Source: Desulfonatronospira sp.
GTDB taxonomy: Bacteria; Desulfobacterota; Desulfovibrionia; Desulfovibrionales; Desulfonatronovibrionaceae
Length of the DNA: 16,421 nt
Direction: 5' to 3'
NCBI GenBank assembly: GCA_003563255.1
Contig: PWSL01000365.1
Span: 1 to 16,421 of the forward strand
The translations under genes were made by a program, and so were the position numbers. Of the stretch, positions 6,395 to 14,279 are shown in pieces (position 1 is the first letter of the stretch; every line of letters starts with the position of its first letter). Under the pieces are notes generated by a model. The model saw nothing but the letters and a program-made list of their open reading frames with translations. It made no database searches and was not told where the DNA came from.

Positions 6395-8208
6395 TCTCTC
6401 TCTCCAGCATCGCCCTCCAGGCTCGCGTTCTGATCCTGGAACTGCATTTCATATAATTTCTTGTATAAAGAGCACTTGTACAGTAACTTTTCATGACTGC
6501 CCTGGGACAATATACGTCCCTGATCCAGGACCACTATGCTGTCCGCGGACAAAATCGTAGAAAGCCTGTGGGCGATCACAATACTGGTGCGTTTTTGCAT
6601 GAGGTTTTCCAGGGCCTGCTGCACAATGCGCTCGGACTCGGTGTCCAGAGCTGATGTGGCCTCGTCCAGAATAAGCAGGGCCGGGTCCTTCAATATGGCC
6701 CGGGCAATAGTGATGCGCTGTTTCTGCCCCCCGGAAAGCCTGACCCCGCGCTCGCCAAGGACTGTGTCGTAACCATCGCTTAGCTCCATAATAAAATCAT
6801 GGGCGAAAGCGGCCCTGGCCGCGGCCTCCACCTGCAACTGGTCCGCGTAATCCAGGCCGTAGGCGATATTGTCTCGAACCGTTGTGTTGAACAAAAAATT
6901 GTCCTGGGACACAATCCCCATGAACCGGCGCAGACTATGCAAAGTGTATTCCCCCGTGGGCAGGCCGTTGATATACACTTCCCCCTGGTGCTGGACGTAG
7001 AACCTGGGCAGGATATTGATCAGTGTTGTCTTGCCGGCCCCGCTGGGTCCGACAATAGCAATCTTCTGTCCCCGCTCGATACTCAGGTTTACATTCTCTA
7101 AAGCAGGCTTGCCGCTGCCGGGGTAATAAAAAGTTACCTTCTTCATCTCCAGACTCTGGAAGGGAGGCTTCAGCTGCACATTTCCTCCACGCTCTTCTGT
7201 GATTTCATCGGAATCCAGGACCTGAAAAACCCGCTCGGCTCCGGCCAGGGCCTGCTGGATATGCAGATTGGTCTTGTTCAACTTCTTGATGGGCTTGTAG
7301 AGCATGAACAAAGCGGTGAGAAAGGAAAAAAAGGTTCCCGGGGTGGTGTCTCCGGCAATAACCTTGCTTCCTCCGTACCAGATGATCAGCCCCATACCAA
7401 CGGCTCCCAGGACTTCCATGACCGGTGTGGCCAGAGAATTGTACTTGAGCTGTTTCAGAGAGTTGTCTGTCAATCTCTTATTTTCATGTGCAAAGCTCTG
7501 ACTTTCCCGCGTTTCTGCGGCAAAGGCCTTGATGACCTTGATCCCGCTCAGAGTCTCCTGGAGAAAGCCGGTAATATGGGACAGCCTGAGCTGCTTTTTC
7601 CGCCCCAGCTTGCGTATCTTATTGCTGAAATGAATAAACGGATATACGGCCAGGGGATAGATGACCAGGGAGATTAGGGCCAGTTGGGCATCCTGGTAAA
7701 ACACCACCACCAGAAGGCCCAGCATGGTCAGAAAGTCCTTGATGAGATCAATGAAATGGGGCAGGCTGGATTTCAGCAGGTTGACATCGTTGACGATCCT
7801 GGACATGAGCATGCCCACCCTGTTGTGGTCAAAAAAATTCACCGGCAGAGCGGTAAACTTGCAGTACATCTCGTTGCGCAAAGTCTGCAGCACCTTAATG
7901 CCGCAGGAGTGCATGAGGTACCGCTGAAGAAACTGGAAAATGCTCATGCACACAACTGCCAGAAAAAGCAGAAAGGGGATGACCCTCAGTGCCCGCTCGT
8001 CCTGGGCGATGAAAATATCGTCCAGAGCCGGCTTGACCAGGAATGCCGCGGCGGCGGTACTGCCGGCGACAATCCCCAGGGAGATCAGGGAAATAAAAAT
8101 ATATAACCTGTAAGGCCGGAAATAACCCAGACATCGCTTGATAAGCGGCCATGAATCCCCCCTGGGTTTATTATATTTTACTTTGTCTTTTTTGCTTTCA
8201 TCTTCCAT
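6391..8208 (-). CDS. msbA: MsbA-type lipid A-core ABC exporter (half-transporter)
   Basis: This inner-membrane ABC exporter works as a homodimer; MsbA proteins flip lipid A-core from the cytoplasmic to the periplasmic leaflet. The 605 residues carry a six-helix transmembrane domain (about 30-320) and a nucleotide-binding domain. Motifs are Walker A GPSGAGKT (387-394), the Q-loop at Q435, signature LSGGQ (491-495), Walker B LLILDEA (511-517) and switch histidine H547 in IAHRLS. It is a little longer than the Escherichia coli protein (about 580 residues), with a charged N-terminal tail. It overlaps the acyltransferase gene by 4 bp and is divergent from the lipid A acyltransferase operon. That context favours the lipid A role over a generic multidrug exporter, which sequence alone cannot exclude. 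The Shine-Dalgarno sequence is weak (GGAA about nine bases before the ATG). Confidence 0.9.
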   Translation of the reverse strand: MEDESKKDKVKYNKPRGDSWPLIKRCLGYFRPYRLYIFISLISLGIVAGSTAAAAFLVKPALDDIFIAQDERALRVIPFLLFLAVVCMSIFQFLQRYLMHSCGIKVLQTLRNEMYCKFTALPVNFFDHNRVGMLMSRIVNDVNLLKSSLPHFIDLIKDFLTMLGLLVVVFYQDAQLALISLVIYPLAVYPFIHFSNKIRKLGRKKQLRLSHITGFLQETLSGIKVIKAFAAETRESQSFAHENKRLTDNSLKQLKYNSLATPVMEVLGAVGMGLIIWYGGSKVIAGDTTPGTFFSFLTALFMLYKPIKKLNKTNLHIQQALAGAERVFQVLDSDEITEERGGNVQLKPPFQSLEMKKVTFYYPGSGKPALENVNLSIERGQKIAIVGPSGAGKTTLINILPRFYVQHQGEVYINGLPTGEYTLHSLRRFMGIVSQDNFLFNTTVRDNIAYGLDYADQLQVEAAARAAFAHDFIMELSDGYDTVLGERGVRLSGGQKQRITIARAILKDPALLILDEATSALDTESERIVQQALENLMQKRTSIVIAHRLSTILSADSIVVLDQGRILSQGSHEKLLYKCSLYKKLYEMQFQDQNASLEGDAGERE

Positions 8209-8282
8209 TTAATTTTTTCCGGCTGGCTGTTTATATCTACAGCGACACTTTATTTAAGCTGGATGGAGACCGGCTCCCCGAA

Positions 8283-8288
8283 ATTATA
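8283..8288 (-). promoter_or_regulatory. Candidate -10 box for msbA
   Basis: The minus strand reads a perfect TATAAT about 75 bp upstream of the msbA ATG. No good -35 hexamer lies 16-18 bp upstream. That region is where the outer end of repeat B1 begins (8308), so a repeat end abuts or replaces the -35 zone. Confidence 0.3.
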
Positions 8289-8307
8289 ATAATCCATAAG
8301 TCTTCCG

Positions 8308-8440
8308 TAACCATTCAGGGGGTCCTCGGTGATGACTGATGGCACAAGGCCTGGGGACTGTCCCCCGCTAAGTAATAATTATGCAGCTTAACAAAATTTC
8401 GCGTCTGTACTTTTTGTATTTAATTGACCACATGTCAAGG
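8308..8440 (+). repeat. Family B element, copy B1 (left half only)
   Basis: It begins TAACCATTCAGGGGGTC like the full copy at 8697, carries the 13-bp palindrome GGGGACTGTCCCC (8353-8365) and CGCTAAGT, and stays alignable to about 8430-8440. No matching right end (CTGAATGGTTA) follows before the next repeat, so it is truncated. The 3' boundary is approximate. 8209-8307 (msbA leader) and about 8441-8493 hold no gene and no other feature I can support. Confidence 0.7.
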
Positions 8441-8493
8441 GCCTTGCCCATTTTAATAATCTTGCCTATAAGCCTGTGGAACGAAGCGCGCTG

Positions 8494-8684
8494 TCCTGCG
8501 CTGAAAAAGAGGCCCTTTCGGGGCAAAAGAGTCTGCCTACGGAATACACGGAATTTGCGTTGCTCAGGAACGCTGTAAAAAACTTCCGTGTCCTTCCGTG
8601 TCCTTCCGTGTGTTCCGTGGGTAAAACCTCCTGGCTTACTTTGAGAATGAAACAACATGTTGTTCCGAAATTTGTGCTAAGCGC
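8494..8684 (-). repeat. Family A structured repeat, copy A2 (inverse orientation)
   Basis: The reverse complement aligns with A1 from GCGCTTAGCACA through the AACAACATGTTGTT palindrome (8651-8664), the CCCACGGAACACACGGAAGG stem and the GCCCCGAAAGGGCCTC hairpin. It has one extra 10-bp TTCCGTGTCC unit (8584-8593 and 8594-8603, followed by a variant) compared with A1, and lacks the second 44-bp direct repeat. It lies between repeats B1 and B2 in the msbA-lpxL gap. The start is approximate. Confidence 0.8.
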
Positions 8685-8696
8685 ATAAGAACCACG

Positions 8697-8883
8697 TAAC
8701 CATTCAGGGGGTCATCGGTATTGGTCGCTGGCACCAGGTCTGGGGACTGTCCCCGCTAAGTACTATCTATGAAGGTTCACACAACTTAGCGTTTGTCATA
8801 TTAAATTTGTGCATGAAAGGTGTCGCGGGGACTGTCCCCAGTCACGCCAGAGGCGTGATTCCGGCACCCCCCTGAATGGTTAT
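8697..8883 (+). mobile_element. Family B element, copy B2: complete MITE-like element with 9-bp target duplication
   Basis: A 187-bp non-coding element has inverted ends: TAACCATTCAGGGGG at the left and CCCCCCTGAATGGTTA at the right (ending 8882). It contains two copies of the palindrome GGGGACTGTCCCC (8742-8754 and 8827-8839) and an inner stem of CGCTAAGT with ACTTAGCG. The flanks are an exact 9-bp direct repeat, AGAACCACG (8688-8696 and 8884-8892), as expected of a target-site duplication. It encodes no transposase, so it would be non-autonomous. Its right end is only 33 bp from the lpxL-like start codon, so any lpxL promoter further upstream has been displaced or lies within the element. 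Confidence 0.75.
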
Positions 8884-8915
8884 AGAACCACGAACTTTAC
8901 ACTCTCAAGGCAGGG

Positions 8916-9875
8916 ATGAAAAGTATCACAAAACGTCTCAAAAAAGCTGCTAAACGCACAAGCTATCCCATTACAGCCTGGCTGTTCGTGCTTATGGGAC
9001 ATTTGCTCAGAAAAATGTCCAGGGAGCAAACCCTGAAACTCGGCAGACTGCTTGGATACCTGGCCTGTGACGGGTTAAGAATCAGACGCAACCTGGTGAT
9101 AAACAACCTGAAACAGGCCTTCCCGGAAAAAACAGAAACAGAGATCCAGCAAGTAGCTCGACAGACTTATGTCAACCAGGCCGTAAATGTGCTTGAACTT
9201 CTGCGTATTCCTCTGATCCGGGATGAACAGGATGCCCGGGAATTGCTCGACATTCATGCTGATGAGGTCGTATCCAATACCCTGGCTCAAAACCGCGGAG
9301 CAGTGGTGGTCTCGGCCCATTTGAGCAGCTGGGAGACTATAGGTGTGTGTGCCGGGCTTCTCATGAGGCCTTTTCACCTTATCGTTAAGCCTTTAAAAAA
9401 CAAGAGGCTGGACAAGACCCTCAATCACTTGCGCACACTACACGGAAACAGGACCATCCTTAAGGAGAGAGCGCTTCGGGAAGGCCTTAAAGCCTTGAAA
9501 TCAGGAGGCGTTTTGGTTATCCTTGGAGACCAGGCCAAACGTAAGACCGGAGTTAGTATAAATTTTTTAGGCCGTCAGGCCAGTGTGTCCCTGGGTCCGG
9601 CCTTTCTGGCTCTTAAGGCCGGAGTTCCTCTATTCGTGGAAAAATGTCGAATGCTGGAGAACGGTAAGTACCTTCTGGAAATCAAAGAAATCCAGACCAG
9701 CGATCTGGCCTGTACCAGGGAAGACATCCGGACCCTGACCATTCGCTATACAAGAGCACTGGAAAATTTCATCAGCACATATCCCCAGGAATGGCTCTGG
9801 CTGCATGACCGCTGGAAGCCAGCAAAGCTTTCCAGAAGGGAATCTTACAAAGTGGACTCACTGAAGGACTCTTAG
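8916..9875 (+). CDS. Lipid A biosynthesis acyltransferase (LpxL/HtrB family)
   Basis: This inner-membrane late acyltransferase adds a secondary acyl chain to the lipid A precursor. It has 319 residues with an N-terminal hydrophobic anchor (about 18-32). The catalytic dyad is HX4E in SAHLSSWE (H135, E140). The GDQ motif (204-206) and the C-terminal EWLWLHDRWK (292-301) are characteristic of the LpxL/LpxM/HtrB family. The sequence does not tell which acyl position or chain is used, so no lpxL or lpxM symbol is assigned. AAGG lies five bases before the ATG. It heads a plus-strand operon: the next gene starts 2 bp after its stop. It is divergent from msbA across a repeat-filled gap. Confidence 0.92.
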   Translation: MKSITKRLKKAAKRTSYPITAWLFVLMGHLLRKMSREQTLKLGRLLGYLACDGLRIRRNLVINNLKQAFPEKTETEIQQVARQTYVNQAVNVLELLRIPLIRDEQDARELLDIHADEVVSNTLAQNRGAVVVSAHLSSWETIGVCAGLLMRPFHLIVKPLKNKRLDKTLNHLRTLHGNRTILKERALREGLKALKSGGVLVILGDQAKRKTGVSINFLGRQASVSLGPAFLALKAGVPLFVEKCRMLENGKYLLEIKEIQTSDLACTREDIRTLTIRYTRALENFISTYPQEWLWLHDRWKPAKLSRRESYKVDSLKDS

Positions 9876-9877
9876 AC

Positions 9878-10648
9878 ATGAACTTTCCTGTAAAGTGGAT
9901 CCGCAACATATATACCTTGTGCAGTCCTTTCTATATCATGGACCCGGCACAGAGATGGCGTTCATATTCTGTTCACACCAACCACCGCATCGGTATCAAT
10001 CATGAATACAGGTTTGTTTTTGTCCGCATTCCCAAAAATGCCAGCACTGTAATCAGCCTGTCACTGCATCATAACATTACTGGTGAGAAAATCGACAGCG
10101 CCTCGGAGGCCAAGAAAATCGCCTTCAAGACCCCGACTTCGCTGGGCTTCGGCCGGGCCAGGGAAGTCTTGGCCGGCTATTATAAATTTTGCTTTGTCCG
10201 CAACCCTTTTACCCGGATTCTTTCTGCCTATCTGCAGAAGATCTCCCGTGGTCAGGGAGGGAGAAAGGCAAAATATAAAAAAATGATCTGTAAACGTCTG
10301 GGAGTGAATACTGATAATGAAATTTATTTTACCGATTTCATCCGTTACCTGGAACAGGGTGGACTAATGGACGATCCCCACTGGATCCCGCAGTCCTGCT
10401 ACATCGACATGATCGGTTTCAACCAGCTGGATTTCGCGGGCAAGGTCGAAAACCTTGTCCCCGATCTCAAGAATCTTTATGAGCGGATTTTCGGTGCTGA
10501 CAACTTTATTTTGCCTGATTTCAAGAAAAAGGTAACAGGAGCCAAAGATCTGTTGCAAGAATACTACCGCCCGGAAGAACGGCAAGCAATAAAGCGTCTA
10601 TATTCTCAGGACTTCGAAATATTCGAGTCTATACAATATAGGCCTTGA
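9878..10648 (+). CDS. PAPS-dependent carbohydrate sulfotransferase (Sulfotransfer_2-like)
   Basis: The protein is predicted to transfer sulfate from PAPS to a sugar hydroxyl. It has 256 residues. The 5'-phosphosulfate-binding loop is RIPKNASTVIS (50-60). The 3'-phosphate-binding segment is FCFVRNPFTRILSAYLQ (104-120). HWIPQSCYIDMIGF (168-181) and GKVENL (188-193) match the family that includes carbohydrate sulfotransferases. There is no signal peptide, so it should act in the cytoplasm on a lipid-linked or nucleotide-linked glycan. The ATG is 2 bp after the acyltransferase stop, and GAAGGA sits within that gene's end, showing coupling. Placement between a lipid A acyltransferase and an LPS-type kinase suggests that lipid A, core or O-chain is the acceptor. 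That is inference; a small-molecule or capsular acceptor remains possible. Confidence 0.85.
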   Translation: MNFPVKWIRNIYTLCSPFYIMDPAQRWRSYSVHTNHRIGINHEYRFVFVRIPKNASTVISLSLHHNITGEKIDSASEAKKIAFKTPTSLGFGRAREVLAGYYKFCFVRNPFTRILSAYLQKISRGQGGRKAKYKKMICKRLGVNTDNEIYFTDFIRYLEQGGLMDDPHWIPQSCYIDMIGFNQLDFAGKVENLVPDLKNLYERIFGADNFILPDFKKKVTGAKDLLQEYYRPEERQAIKRLYSQDFEIFESIQYRP

Positions 10649-10655
10649 GTATGGC

Positions 10656-10686
10656 GTATCAGTTCAGCCCTTTTATAAACAGATAC
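10656..10686 (+). repeat. Internally deleted remnant of a family C element
   Basis: GTATCAGTTCAGCCCTTTT matches the family C left arm (GTATCTGTTTAGCGCTTT) at 15 of 18 positions and is followed by TAAACAGATAC, the family C right end. Only the two arms remain, forming a short hairpin in the 74-bp gap between the sulfotransferase and kinase genes. No flanking duplication is seen. Confidence 0.45.
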
Positions 10687-10722
10687 ATCAACACAGGCAT
10701 GACAGAGTGATAATCAAACAAA

Positions 10723-11541
10723 ATGAATAACAATGTGTTAGTTCAACGCAGATTTAATGACCTTTATCTCTCATACATAGACGATGCAGCAGTCAATTTT
10801 ATCAATTCCGGCCAGACCCCCAGTGAATGGTTTGAGCGGGCGGTTGTAAAGCTCAAGGCCAGCTGTACTCGTGATGCAGGGCTTGTAGTCGGGACGGAAA
10901 ATAGAACTCTTTTTGTCAAAAGGTTCAAACTCAACAGGTGGCAGAGACTGTTCAGGCCATTGGTCAAAGACCGGGCGCTTCAAGCATTCAATCTTTCCAT
11001 GGAGTTGATCCGGTCAGGGATCTCAGTACCCCGGCCATTCGCAGCAGTGAGGGATTTCAACGGCAGGCCCAAAGCAACTTACTTTATCAGTGAGGCCCTG
11101 CTTCATACGCAAACATTGCAGTCGATTATAAAAAACACCGATAATCCTGATAGTAAACTGGACCTAATAAAATATCTGGCCGGTGAAATCGCCAGACTTC
11201 ACAGGGCTGGTTTTTTTCACGGCGACATGAAGTGGAAAAACATAATGCTGAACCCCGATAGGCTCGATAGAATCTATTTTGTGGATCTGGATTCATCGGG
11301 ATCGCTTAAATCTTCCCGGGATTCACGTTATGCAAGGGATCTGGCCAGATTTTGCGTGGACATTTTCGAAATCCTGGATACCGAGGACCTGATACATGAT
11401 TTTCTCGAGGCCTATGTTCTCAATACTTCCCGCACGCTTGAGGAGGTGATCACACATATCCAGCCCTATCATCGCAAAAGGGCGGCCAAGCACAAGCACA
11501 GGTACGGCATAGCCGTACCACCGATCACACTGAAAACATGA
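10723..11541 (+). CDS. LPS/Kdo-type sugar kinase (WaaP/InaA/KdkA-like)
   Basis: This predicted cytoplasmic kinase phosphorylates a heptose or Kdo residue of the LPS inner core. It has 272 residues with a eukaryotic-like kinase core. K66 in LFVKRFK is the ATP lysine and E124 in FISEAL a hinge-region acid. The catalytic loop is FFHGDMKWKNIM (D168, N173) and D188 in YFVDLD binds metal. DLARF (206-210) follows, as in LPS kinases. HGDxxxxN rather than HRDxxxxN is typical of this group. Its stop overlaps the next ATG by 4 bp (ATGA). The start codon has no clear Shine-Dalgarno sequence and a 74-bp gap precedes it, so its translation may rely on read-through of the operon mRNA. Family is clear; the phosphorylated sugar is not. 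Confidence 0.88.
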   Translation: MNNNVLVQRRFNDLYLSYIDDAAVNFINSGQTPSEWFERAVVKLKASCTRDAGLVVGTENRTLFVKRFKLNRWQRLFRPLVKDRALQAFNLSMELIRSGISVPRPFAAVRDFNGRPKATYFISEALLHTQTLQSIIKNTDNPDSKLDLIKYLAGEIARLHRAGFFHGDMKWKNIMLNPDRLDRIYFVDLDSSGSLKSSRDSRYARDLARFCVDIFEILDTEDLIHDFLEAYVLNTSRTLEEVITHIQPYHRKRAAKHKHRYGIAVPPITLKT

Positions 11542-12608
11542 ATATTCTTTTTGTATGTACATCAAAAATCTGGGGCGGCAACGAAAAATGGTGCTCGCTG
11601 GCAGCTCATGAACTGGCAAAAGCTCATCAGGTTTTTGTCGTCTATCGCAGCAAAAATGTTGGAGACAGGTTCTCTGTCAGCAAAAAACAATTCTTTTTTG
11701 CCGGCAGAGTGGATCCTTTTGGTCTGTATAGATTAGCTAAATATATCCGTGAGAACGAAATAGATATTGTGGTGTCCACCCACAGAAAATTTTACATGAT
11801 GGGCGCTCTGGCAGCACGCTTAGCCGGAAGCAGCTACTTCCTCAGATGCGGAATAGTATGGGAAATCCCTGATTCAGGCATCTACAGATATTTTTTTCAA
11901 AATTATGTTCACGGAATCATAGTCAACGCCCGACCCATAAGAGAAAAATTGCTGCAATCCGGCTTTATTGACCCGGAGAAGATTCACTTGATCTATAACG
12001 GTCTGGACACAGAAAAGCTTGAAAACTCATGCCTGGAAGTCCGGGAAAAGCCATATCCTTTTACTGTTGTATCCAGCGGCCAGCTAATATCCCGGAAGGG
12101 GTTCGACTTCCTGATTAAGGCCTTTGCCAGCTTTATTATAGACCACCCTGGAGTGAATGCGGGGCTTGTCATCATGGGGGAGGGTAAACTGGAAAGACAG
12201 TTGAAGCAGTTAACTGCTGAATTAGGCATTCAGGACCAGGTTTTTTTTACTGGTTTTCTTGATGATCCTTACCCGTTGCTGTGCACAGCGGATCTGTTTG
12301 TTTCGGCTTCAGACAATGAGGGAATATCCAATGCCCTGCTTGAAGCCATGTATCTCAAAATTCCGGTGATCACCACCCCGGCTGGCGGAGCAGGGGATAT
12401 TATCGATCATGGAAACAACGGATTCCTGGTCGATCATGGCCATAAAAAAAAACTGGTCGATCTTCTCAGGCTGGCATGCCTGGAGCAAAAAAATATTTTG
12501 CCGGAAATTGCCCTGGCTGGACAACAGGCGGTGCTGGACCGGTTTTCCGCTTCTGACATGGCCCTGGCAATGGAAAAGATCTTTGACTCGCGGCATGAAA
12601 GGGGCTAA
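11538..12608 (+). CDS. GT4-family glycosyltransferase (LPS core/O-chain)
   Basis: This GT-B fold retaining glycosyltransferase adds a sugar from a nucleotide donor to a growing core or O-chain glycan at the cytoplasmic membrane face. It has 356 residues. The N-terminal Rossmann half starts MNILFVCTSKIWGGNEKW, with the GG loop used for acceptor and phosphate contacts. The donor half has GQLISRKGFDFLIKAF (181-196), VIMGEGKLE (211-219), FFTGFLDD (236-243) and the EX7E motif E261-E269 in DNEGISNALLEAM. The gene overlaps the kinase stop by 4 bp and ends 8 bp before the ligase gene, so the three are one translational unit. Donor and linkage cannot be predicted. Confidence 0.93.
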   Translation: MNILFVCTSKIWGGNEKWCSLAAHELAKAHQVFVVYRSKNVGDRFSVSKKQFFFAGRVDPFGLYRLAKYIRENEIDIVVSTHRKFYMMGALAARLAGSSYFLRCGIVWEIPDSGIYRYFFQNYVHGIIVNARPIREKLLQSGFIDPEKIHLIYNGLDTEKLENSCLEVREKPYPFTVVSSGQLISRKGFDFLIKAFASFIIDHPGVNAGLVIMGEGKLERQLKQLTAELGIQDQVFFTGFLDDPYPLLCTADLFVSASDNEGISNALLEAMYLKIPVITTPAGGAGDIIDHGNNGFLVDHGHKKKLVDLLRLACLEQKNILPEIALAGQQAVLDRFSASDMALAMEKIFDSRHERG

Positions 12609-12616
12609 AACAGGCC

Positions 12617-14113
12617 ATGTCAAATCTCTTCCAAGAGATAACCTCAAAATATGCGACTGCAAAAACACATTTTTTTAGTAATCGTATGTCCACTGCATTA
12701 TGTACCCGCAACGCAGCTGAAATACTGTATTTTCCCCTGCGTTTCATTCAGCTGCTTCATGCCCTGCTGATCAAAATTTTCCCCCGGTCCTCCACTCTCA
12801 AAAGGACAGACAACATCTACGTGGAGACTCTGGGACTGGCCGGACTGTTTTTGTTTCTGTTCAACATCAATCTGGTCTGGGATCTGCACCGCAACGGCGA
12901 AACAATGCTTATCATCGCCTTTTTCCTGGCCATACGGCATTGGTGGGGGGTGCTTGTACGCCAGCCTCTTTTCTGGCTCATGATCGCTTTTGCCGTTTCC
13001 CTGATGATTTCCACCCATGTGGGTAATGTTAATTTCCCCCAGCACACCCACATCAATGAGGCCAAAAGTATGGCCAGGTTCTGCCTGTATGTCGGACTTG
13101 CCTGGTGGATAGGAACCAACTACACCTCTATCCGCAACGCGTTTTTAATTTTATGTTTGGGGTTTGCGCTGTCAAGCCTGCCTTGGATGCTGGACAGAGA
13201 AACAATCTCTTTAATGTTTGACGGCATGAGGCCCCACATAGATCATCTGGGAATGGGAACAGCAAGATATGGAACCTGGATTGGTTTTCTACTGACTGGA
13301 TCGGTTCTTCTGGGCAAAAGTTTTCTGCCTGATCCTTTGTGGACTTCCAGATATTATTTCACCGGCTATGCTGTCTTTGTTATAATAACAGCTATCTTTG
13401 CTATTGGTGTTTTCGTCATAGCCTCAAGAACCATGTGGATAGCAGTTGCTTTGGCCATCCCTCTGGGCATCATAGCTTTAATCCTGATTTCCGGAGATCA
13501 TAGAAAGTTGATCTTGAAAAATCTAGCCATTCCAACCGTGATATTAATCTTAATTTGCATCTTCACAGCCAGCCAATTTGACCGGATAGAAGAACGTTTT
13601 TCCATCGAAAGCAAAAATCTGTCCCATCTAGTTGCTGGAGAATTCCATCTGGTTGACAGTTTTTTTGAAGACCGGGGCGAAGAGTCTGCCTTAGGAGTCC
13701 GGATCCAGATGTACATGTGGTCTCTGGAAAACAAAGCCTTTGCCACCCCATTCGGATGGGGCCAGAGATCATTAAGAGCTATCAATAACCACCATGAGCT
13801 GAGAGACAAATATGATTGGCATTTCGATCAAAGCCACTTCCACAATGATTTTTTTATGCTTTCTTTCCAACTGGGTTTATTTGGCATTTCTGTTTTGTCT
13901 CTAATACTTTTTTTTCTCATCAAAGGGGTGGTAACTGGATATCGAAAAAGAGATATTCCAGAGCACTTGTTTATATTTTGTCTCATGACCTCGCTTTATG
14001 TGCTGCTCATAGGGTTGACAAACTCCAATTTTATGACCCACGCTTTTTTACCAGTCTGGGCAGGGTTATTGTTTTCATGCGGATTAAGATCATGCACCAA
14101 TACAGGATATTGA
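12617..14113 (+). CDS. O-antigen ligase/polymerase (WaaL/Wzy family) membrane protein
   Basis: This polytopic inner-membrane protein belongs to the WaaL/Wzy superfamily, which ligates O-antigen to lipid A-core or polymerises O-units from undecaprenyl carriers in the periplasm. It has 498 residues with about ten to twelve hydrophobic segments (for example 70-87, 97-107, 118-132, 155-166, 174-192, 222-233, 249-290, 303-317, 410-437, 450-468, 474-490). A large hydrophilic loop (about 318-410) ends in SHFHNDFFMLSFQLGLFG (406-423), the signature with H407/H409; R271 in ASRTMW is another family arginine. Ligase and polymerase cannot be separated by sequence, but a single copy downstream of core genes favours ligase. 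The stop codon is inside the 8-bp direct repeat that flanks a family C element, so the element begins immediately after the gene. Confidence 0.85.
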   Translation: MSNLFQEITSKYATAKTHFFSNRMSTALCTRNAAEILYFPLRFIQLLHALLIKIFPRSSTLKRTDNIYVETLGLAGLFLFLFNINLVWDLHRNGETMLIIAFFLAIRHWWGVLVRQPLFWLMIAFAVSLMISTHVGNVNFPQHTHINEAKSMARFCLYVGLAWWIGTNYTSIRNAFLILCLGFALSSLPWMLDRETISLMFDGMRPHIDHLGMGTARYGTWIGFLLTGSVLLGKSFLPDPLWTSRYYFTGYAVFVIITAIFAIGVFVIASRTMWIAVALAIPLGIIALILISGDHRKLILKNLAIPTVILILICIFTASQFDRIEERFSIESKNLSHLVAGEFHLVDSFFEDRGEESALGVRIQMYMWSLENKAFATPFGWGQRSLRAINNHHELRDKYDWHFDQSHFHNDFFMLSFQLGLFGISVLSLILFFLIKGVVTGYRKRDIPEHLFIFCLMTSLYVLLIGLTNSNFMTHAFLPVWAGLLFSCGLRSCTNTGY

Positions 14114-14114
14114 T

Positions 14115-14253
14115 GCATCTGTTTAGCACTTTGCATGTGCCAAGGGGACTGGCTCTCCCCGAACTAATTTTTAAAATTCCGTCAAACATCCTTTAGAAAA
14201 ATAAATGCGGGAGTGCCTGTCCCCCGCTTTCCTTAAAAGCGCTAAATAGATAC
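14115..14253 (+). mobile_element. Family C element, subtype C2, with 8-bp target duplication
   Basis: A 139-bp non-coding element has outer arms GCATCTGTTTAGC and GCTAAATAGATAC (two imperfect pairs), the conserved blocks AGGGGACTGGCTC and GAGTGCCTGTCCCC, and an AT-rich inner stem. The exact 8-bp direct repeat ATATTGAT lies on both sides (14107-14114 and 14254-14261), at the boundary set by the arms. The left repeat includes the TGA of the upstream ligase gene, so insertion rebuilt or preserved the stop. Confidence 0.75.
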
Positions 14254-14279
14254 ATATTGATTATATTACAACCAATATT

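Noticed and set aside
8584..8620. Tandem TTCCGTGTCC units as a possible CRISPR array
   Set aside because: Units are 10 bp with no spacers between them; no cas gene is present.
8368..8688. Short ORFs in the msbA-lpxL gap
   Set aside because: They are translations of repeats B1 and A2 without start signals or coding character.
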